A stretch of 9,576 nucleotides of DNA from CAYPXN01 sp964414715. GTDB lineage: Bacteria; UBA10199; JADFYH01. The notes beneath the pieces are model-generated. The model searched no databases, was not told where the DNA came from, and saw nothing but the letters and a program-made list of their open reading frames with translations. Where the stretch lies: NCBI GenBank assembly GCA_964414715.1, contig CAYPXN010000099.1:1-9576 (forward strand), in the 5' to 3' direction. Positions 5,411 through 9,576 of the stretch are shown here, piece by piece. A program made the position numbers and the translations under genes. Every line of letters begins with the position of its first letter. Within the stretch, counting starts at the first letter, position 1.

Positions 5411-6507
5411 GCGCGAAGTCTGACATTCTGGCGATGAGCTCCCCAATGTCCCGGTTTTTCTTCAAAAACTCCGGCACAAGTTGTGCCACAAAATTTGCAT
5501 TTACCGTCCTTTGTTAAGTTGTATTGCCCCATCGTATACCAATCCCTTTCAATGAGAATATTTTTGCAGCTGTGGCAATAAGTGCTTGACCCCGCAGCAT
5601 CATGAACATTGCCGGTATAGCAGTAACGAATTCCATTCTTGAGGGCTATTTGTCTTGCTTGCGTGAGAGTGCGAGGAGGAGTGGGAGGGGCAGAATTAAA
5701 CTTGTAGTCGGGGTGATAGGCTGTGAAATGAAGCGGCACATCCGGACCCAGATCTTCCATAATCCATTGGGTTTCTTCCTCAATTTCTTTTTCGGAATCA
5801 TTTTCTCCTGGGATGAGAAGGGTGGTGATTTCAAACCAGACCTTTGTTTCGTGTTTGAGATATTTCAGGGTATCCAGAACGGGAGCAAGTTCTCCAAAAC
5901 AGATTTGTTTGTAGAATCTTTCCGTGAAGCCTTTGAGATCCACATTTGCAGCATCCATGTATTGATAAAATTCCTTGCGGGGCTCTGGATTGATTTCCCC
6001 GGCAGTAACGGCAACCGTTTTGATTCCCTGTTCATGACAAGCTTTTGCGGTATCGATGGCATATTCCATGAAAATAACAGGATCGTTGTAGGTAAAGGCG
6101 ACACTTTTGCAATGAAGTTCCTTTGCCGCTTTGGCAATGAGTTCAGGACTGGCTTCTTCCTGAAGTCGGTCAAATTCTCGTGATTTGCTGATGTCCCAGT
6201 TTTGACAAAACTTGCAACCCAAATTGCAGCCTGCGGTGCCAAAAGAAAGAATGGGAGTTCCGGGTAAAAAATGATTCAAAGGTTTTTTCTCAACCGGATC
6301 AATACAAAAACCGCTGGAGCGACCATAGGTGGTTAAAACAATCTGGTCATTTTGATTTGCACGCACAAAACAAAAGCCTCGTTGTCCTTCCTGCAAGCGG
6401 CAAAAGCGGGGGCAGACATCGCATTGAATGCGACCATCCTCCAATTTATGCCAATACTGGGTGGGGAAGGCTTCTGTCTTAACAAGTTTTACAGTTGTAG
6501 TTTCCAT
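5401..6507 (-). CDS. amrS: Radical SAM enzyme, AmrS (AmmeMemoRadiSam system) family
   Basis: 368 residues, the usual size for this family, whose chemistry is unknown and which is related to pyruvate formate-lyase activating enzymes. The radical SAM cluster motif is Cys94, Cys98, Cys101 in GCNLGCKFCQNW. N-terminal cysteines at 29, 32, 36 and 46 (CDVCPRFC, GFC) and C-terminal pairs 311/314 (CHSC) and 337/340/344 (CKFCGTTC) suggest further metal sites. The segment DPVEKKPLNHFLPG (70-83), just before the cluster motif, and the GNVHDAAGSSTYC region (299-311) are family hallmarks. In many genomes AmrS lies with AMMECR1 and MEMO1 homologues; neither is in this window. The ATG at 6507 has no clear ribosome binding site. 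It is divergent from the small basic protein gene, with a 102-base shared upstream region. Confidence 0.88.
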   Translation of the reverse strand: METTTVKLVKTEAFPTQYWHKLEDGRIQCDVCPRFCRLQEGQRGFCFVRANQNDQIVLTTYGRSSGFCIDPVEKKPLNHFLPGTPILSFGTAGCNLGCKFCQNWDISKSREFDRLQEEASPELIAKAAKELHCKSVAFTYNDPVIFMEYAIDTAKACHEQGIKTVAVTAGEINPEPRKEFYQYMDAANVDLKGFTERFYKQICFGELAPVLDTLKYLKHETKVWFEITTLLIPGENDSEKEIEEETQWIMEDLGPDVPLHFTAYHPDYKFNSAPPTPPRTLTQARQIALKNGIRYCYTGNVHDAAGSSTYCHSCKNILIERDWYTMGQYNLTKDGKCKFCGTTCAGVFEEKPGHWGAHRQNVRLRALE

Positions 6508-6550
6508 TAGATTATTAATTGGGAATGAAAGTATCAGAAATCAATAGGGG

Positions 6551-6591
6551 ATGATTAAAATCATGGGAGATTAGAAGAAATGCGATATAAT
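6551..6591 (+). promoter_or_regulatory. Putative promoter and dyad ahead of the small basic protein gene
   Basis: A consensus-like -10 box TATAAT lies at 6586-6591, about 19 bases before the ATG at 6610, which would give a very short leader. The matching -35 position (about 6563-6568) is poor. A dyad ATGATT-AA-AATCAT (6551-6564) adjoins that position, in the divergent gap between the AmrS gene and this gene, and could be a regulator site. The rest of the 6508-6609 gap is AT-rich; I saw no convincing promoter for the minus-strand gene in it. Confidence 0.35.
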
Positions 6592-6609
6592 AAAATAAAG
6601 GAGAATAAA

Positions 6610-6783
6610 ATGAGTCGAGTGGGTATAAAAGTAAAAGGACATAAAAGAGGGGCTAACCAGAATGAAATGGCAGTGAAAGGCCGAAAAAAAGATAAAAACT
6701 TTTCACAATCGAGAGATGTGCGGGAAGATCGGGGCACACGGCAGACCAAGATGGGTCTGAGAAAAAACACAGTTTACCGATAA
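6610..6783 (+). CDS. Small, highly basic protein of unknown function (57 residues)
   Basis: I do not recognise this protein. The ATG at 6610 is chosen over an in-frame ATG at 6580 because a near-perfect ribosome binding site AAAGGAG (6597-6603) sits 6 bases upstream, with a TATAAT box just before it. Nine Lys and nine Arg against five Asp/Glu make it strongly cationic; it has no hydrophobic segment long enough for a membrane helix, no Cys, and a Gly/Ser/Asn/Gln-rich composition that suggests disorder. Clusters are KVKGHKRG (7-14), VKGRKKDK (22-29) and MGLRKNTVYR at the C-terminus. Binding to nucleic acid or ribosomes would be natural for such a composition, but that is inference. It is divergent from AmrS and converges on the HMG-CoA lyase gene with a 5-base gap. 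The open frame could be chance, but its start signals argue for a real gene. Confidence 0.6.
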   Translation: MSRVGIKVKGHKRGANQNEMAVKGRKKDKNFSQSRDVREDRGTRQTKMGLRKNTVYR

Positions 6784-6788
6784 CAAGT

Positions 6789-7694
6789 TTAACAAGCAGT
6801 TTTGGTGATGGCTTGCAGGTAACGACTGGGAAGTGTGCGGTTTAAGGCCTTGGAAATGAATTTGGAAGCCTCGACGAGTTTGTCTAAATTCACGTTCGTC
6901 TCAATTCCCATACCCTGAAGCATGTAGACTAAATCTTCGCTGGCAAGATTTCCTGCTGCGCCCGGTGCATAAGGACATCCGCCTAGCCCGCCTGCAGAAC
7001 TATCAAATTTTGAAATGCCAGACTGTAAACCTGCCAGGACATTCGCAAGCGCTGTCCCTCGGGTATCATGAAAGTGAAGGGCAATTTTGTCTTTGGGGAT
7101 TTTTTTCGTGAGAAGACTGATCAGATGAGTCACTTGGTTGGGTGTTGCTACTCCGATTGTATCACCAATGGAAATTTCATCGACTCCGAGAGTAATGAGT
7201 TTTTCCGCGACATCTATTACTTTTTCAGGGGCAATCTTGCCTTCATAAGGACAAGCAAAGCAGGTGGAAATATAACCTCGTACCCAAATATCGGAAGCTT
7301 TTGCCGCATCCATCACAATTTTGAAAGCTTCAAAAGATTCTGCAATACTCATGTTGATATTCTTTTTAGTAAAACTTTCTGAAGCGGCAGTAAAAATGGC
7401 AATCGATTCCACTTTCGATTTAAGGGCTTCTTCCATCCCTTTCATGTTGGGAACCAGGGAGATGTAACGAGTTCCTTTTTTCTTGTGCGTTTTTTTGAAG
7501 ACTTCCGAGGCATTTGCCATTTGAGGAACCCATTTTGAATTTACAAAGGAGGTGACTTCAATTTGGGGAAATCCGGCATCTGAAAGCATGTCTACAAAGC
7601 GCGCTTTGATTTCGGGGGCGAGAACCATTTTTTCATTCTGCAAACCATCTCGGGCTCCCACTTCGGTAATGATGACTTTCTTGGGGGTGTTCAT
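6789..7694 (-). CDS. mvaB: 3-Hydroxy-3-methylglutaryl-CoA lyase
   Basis: Cleaves HMG-CoA to acetyl-CoA and acetoacetate, the last step of leucine degradation. The 301-residue TIM-barrel protein has the usual length. Catalytic and metal-binding motifs are complete: EVGARDGLQNE (11-21, Arg15 and Asp16), EVTSFV (46-51, Glu46), HFHDTRG (207-213, metal ligands His207 and His209), and GGLGGCPYAPGAAGN (235-249) with the signature-loop Cys240 and metal ligand Asn249. This loop and the Arg-Asp pair separate it from homocitrate, isopropylmalate and citramalate synthases. The start overlaps the biotin carrier stop by 4 bases (ATGA), with CAGGAG as ribosome binding site 5 bases upstream, so translation is coupled. 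It also corresponds to liuE of liu clusters. No terminator is visible in the 5 bases before the convergent small gene. Confidence 0.96.
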   Translation of the reverse strand: MNTPKKVIITEVGARDGLQNEKMVLAPEIKARFVDMLSDAGFPQIEVTSFVNSKWVPQMANASEVFKKTHKKKGTRYISLVPNMKGMEEALKSKVESIAIFTAASESFTKKNINMSIAESFEAFKIVMDAAKASDIWVRGYISTCFACPYEGKIAPEKVIDVAEKLITLGVDEISIGDTIGVATPNQVTHLISLLTKKIPKDKIALHFHDTRGTALANVLAGLQSGISKFDSSAGGLGGCPYAPGAAGNLASEDLVYMLQGMGIETNVNLDKLVEASKFISKALNRTLPSRYLQAITKTAC

Positions 7695-8098
7695 GTCTGC
7701 TCCTGAATTTCGGCAAGAGCGTCATCTTGAGATACTCTTTCTCCCTCTTGAAAAAAGATCTTTTTCAGAATCCCATTGTGTGGAGCAATGATTTTATGCT
7801 CCATTTTCATGGCTTCTAAAATCAGGAGAAGTTCTCCCTTGGATACTTTTTGATTTTCTTTCACCAAAACTTTGACGACTTTCCCCGGCATGGGAGCCTG
7901 TAAGCCGCCTTCATGCTGGGTTTTGTTTTTTGATTTTTTCCCGTCCGATAAAGCGATACGAAAATTGCCTTCCGGAAGATGAAGATCTAGATAATTTTTT
8001 CCCTGATAATAAGAGGCTTCTCTGATTTCACCCTCCAGGCGAAACTTGAGGGTGGAATCTTTCATTTCAAGAATTTCAATGGAATCAACTTTAGACAT
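7691..8098 (-). CDS. Biotin carboxyl carrier protein of an acyl-CoA (probably methylcrotonyl-CoA) carboxylase
   Basis: 135 residues. The C-terminal half (about 65-133) is a biotinyl domain with the biotinylation motif EAMKMEH (95-101); Lys98 would carry biotin. QAPMPGKVVKVLVKENQKV (67-85) and EGERVSQDDALAEI (118-131) are the flanking strands. Residues 1-50 are beta-rich and could be the remnant of the BT (biotin carboxylase-carboxyltransferase linking) region of a fused alpha subunit, followed by a Lys/Ser/Gln linker (54-64). The ATG overlaps the biotin carboxylase stop by 8 bases and has AAGGG 7 bases upstream, inside that gene. Carries carboxyl-biotin from the carboxylase to a carboxyltransferase not seen in this window. 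The neighbouring HMG-CoA lyase favours methylcrotonyl-CoA, but propionyl- or acetyl-CoA carboxylase cannot be ruled out. Confidence 0.92.
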   Translation of the reverse strand: MSKVDSIEILEMKDSTLKFRLEGEIREASYYQGKNYLDLHLPEGNFRIALSDGKKSKNKTQHEGGLQAPMPGKVVKVLVKENQKVSKGELLLILEAMKMEHKIIAPHNGILKKIFFQEGERVSQDDALAEIQEQT

Positions 8099-9575
8099 TT
8101 CGGAACCCTTGTAATGAATGGAGTAAGGAATGAGAAACGGATTTACCTTGGGAGATTGAAAGCTGAGGCTTTAATTTTATCAGAGGAGCAAGGCCTTTTA
8201 ATTTTTCATTCCATGTTTTTCTATTATTTATAAATTCGTCGAGAACTTCGGTGACGGTATGGGTGTGATACTTTCCGCTTTTGAAGGCTTTTGTATCAAT
8301 GAGAAAGTGAAGTACATCCAGATTGTGACGTGTTCCCAATAAAACGTAATCACGAAGAAGTTTTTGCATTTTTAAAATGGCTTCATCACGGTTTTCTCCC
8401 CACACAATCAGTTTGGCGAGCATGGGATCGTAATAGGGAAGAATGTCGTGTCCTTGTTGAAGTGCGGAGTCAATTCTTACACCGGGTCTTTGAGGCTCAT
8501 GGAGAAGTCCCACTTTTCCTTCCGCAGGTAGAAAAGAGTTTTCAGGATCTTCCGCATAAAGACGGCATTCAATCGCATGACCTCGTTGTTGAATGTCTTC
8601 CTGTTTGAACCAAAGTTTTTCCCCTGCAGCAATACGGATTTGGGCTTTGACGAGATCCATGCCAGTTACAAGCTCTGTAACAGGATGTTCCACCTGAAGA
8701 CGGGTGTTTACTTCCAAAAAGTAGAAATTGCCTTTGTTGTCCAATAAAAATTCTGCGGTTCCTGCTGAAAAATATTTTGCTTCCTTTGCGATGCGAAGAG
8801 CAGACTCACAAATTTGTTCACGGATTTTTGGAGTGAGGGAAGGCGAAGGGCTCTCCTCAATCATTTTTTGGTGCCGTCTTTGAATGGAGCATTCTCTTTC
8901 GAAGAGATGAACAAGATTTCCAAATTCATCTCCCAATAATTGTACTTCGATATGTTTCGGTTCTTCGACGTATTTTTCAATAAAGAGAGTTTTGTCTTTG
9001 AAAAAAGCGAGGGCTTCCCGCTCGGCGCCTTCTGCCATTTCGTGCAGTTCTTCCGCTTTATGAACCACTCGCATTCCTTTTCCCCCTCCGCCGGCAGCGG
9101 CTTTCAGGAGGAGGGGATATCCAATTTCTTCTGCCAGTTTTTCCAGTTCTTTTCCCTTAGGAAGAGCACCTTCGTAACCGGGAACGGTGGGGACCTTTGC
9201 TTTTTGAGCCAGTTTTTTTGAGGCGACTTTACTGGCGAGAAGTTTCATGGACTCCGGAGAAGGTCCGATAAACTTGATTTTGGCTTTTTTGCAGGCTTCT
9301 GCAAATTCTGCATTTTCAGAAAGAAATCCGTAACCTGGGTGGATGGCATCCGCTTTGGCTTCTTTGGCGATTTTGAGAACTTTTTCAAGATCCAGATAAG
9401 TTTCTTTGGATTCGATTCCTTCGAGCGGAAAGGCTTCATCCGCTTCTTGAACATGCAGGGCATTTTGATCGGGATCCGAGTAGATTGCAATCGTGGCAAT
9501 GCCCATTTCTTTGACAGCCGCGATGATTCTTCGGGCGATTTCTCCCCGGTTAGCGATGAGAATTTTTTTGAACAT
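8091..9575 (-). CDS. Biotin carboxylase subunit of an acyl-CoA (probably methylcrotonyl-CoA) carboxylase
   Basis: ATP- and bicarbonate-dependent carboxylation of the biotin carried by the adjacent BCCP. 494 residues: N-terminal FKKILIANRGEIARRI; HPGYGFLSEN (79-88); ATP-grasp glycine loop AGGGGKGMR (161-169); RECSIQRRHQK (227-237); FLEVNTRLQVEHPVTE (286-301); C-terminal domain with ECRLYAEDP (336-344). Catalytic residues line up with E. coli AccC: Lys116, Lys158, Lys237, Glu275, Glu288, Asn290, Arg292, Glu296, Arg338. It is about 45 residues longer than AccC, and the extra tail (from about 450) resembles the start of the linker that joins this domain to the BT and carrier domains in methylcrotonyl/propionyl-CoA carboxylase alpha subunits, so it is probably the front part of a split alpha subunit. 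The ATG is one base from the right edge, so its ribosome binding site is out of view; a carboxyltransferase gene probably lies upstream there. Confidence 0.94.
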   Translation of the reverse strand: MFKKILIANRGEIARRIIAAVKEMGIATIAIYSDPDQNALHVQEADEAFPLEGIESKETYLDLEKVLKIAKEAKADAIHPGYGFLSENAEFAEACKKAKIKFIGPSPESMKLLASKVASKKLAQKAKVPTVPGYEGALPKGKELEKLAEEIGYPLLLKAAAGGGGKGMRVVHKAEELHEMAEGAEREALAFFKDKTLFIEKYVEEPKHIEVQLLGDEFGNLVHLFERECSIQRRHQKMIEESPSPSLTPKIREQICESALRIAKEAKYFSAGTAEFLLDNKGNFYFLEVNTRLQVEHPVTELVTGMDLVKAQIRIAAGEKLWFKQEDIQQRGHAIECRLYAEDPENSFLPAEGKVGLLHEPQRPGVRIDSALQQGHDILPYYDPMLAKLIVWGENRDEAILKMQKLLRDYVLLGTRHNLDVLHFLIDTKAFKSGKYHTHTVTEVLDEFINNRKTWNEKLKGLAPLIKLKPQLSISQGKSVSHSLLHSLQGFRNV

Positions 9576-9576
9576 T

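Noticed and set aside
5602..6183. 193-codon open frame on the plus strand inside the radical SAM gene
   Set aside because: It is antisense to the AmrS coding region, with low-complexity Phe/Gly-rich translation and no family motifs.

Overview
The window looks like a chromosomal segment of a Gram-negative bacterium of moderate GC (my impression is mid-40s percent, not computed). It carries mostly acyl-CoA catabolism genes of the branched-chain amino acid / short-chain fatty acid type, with short intergenic gaps filled by small palindromic repeats. A deltaproteobacterial-type lineage (Myxococcota, Bdellovibrionota or related uncultured groups) would fit the gene content. That is inference; no rRNA or other phylogenetic marker is present.

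Layout: bases 1-4673 (+) look like one operon. It holds the end of an enoyl-CoA hydratase, a palindromic repeat, a short-chain-type acyl-CoA dehydrogenase, a four-helix membrane protein, the catalytic subunit of a B12-dependent acyl-CoA mutase, an elaborate inverted-repeat element, the separate B12-binding subunit, and a two-helix PLDc_N-type membrane protein. Bases 4668-6507 (-) hold a radical SAM enzyme of the AmrS (AmmeMemoRadiSam) family followed by a COG1926-type phosphoribosyltransferase. Bases 6610-6783 (+) hold a 57-residue, very basic protein of unknown function with a strong ribosome binding site. Bases 6789-9575 (-) hold a tightly overlapping operon of biotin carboxylase, a biotin carrier protein and 3-hydroxy-3-methylglutaryl-CoA lyase, which resembles the last part of a leucine (liu) degradation cluster whose carboxyltransferase subunit would lie beyond the right edge.

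Main point: the mutase would probably be auto-annotated as methylmalonyl-CoA mutase. The two positions known to set acyl-chain specificity are Phe82 and Gln200, the pair of isobutyryl-CoA mutase, rather than the Tyr/Arg pair of methylmalonyl-CoA mutase. Its two-gene arrangement (552 + 134 residues) also matches IcmA/IcmB. The dehydrogenase carries the catalytic Glu at the SCAD/butyryl position and not the isovaleryl one, and the hydratase keeps both catalytic Glu. The plus operon therefore reads as isobutyryl-CoA <-> butyryl-CoA -> crotonyl-CoA -> 3-hydroxybutyryl-CoA, i.e. a B12-dependent route for valine or isobutyrate carbon. The minus operon would handle leucine carbon by way of 3-methylglutaconyl-CoA and HMG-CoA. 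This pathway reading is inference from sequence signatures and gene order.

No gene-free stretch exceeds 300 bases. The gaps of 68, 140, 100 and 102 bases are described as features below. I saw no tRNA, rRNA, CRISPR array, insertion sequence or clear Rho-independent terminator.
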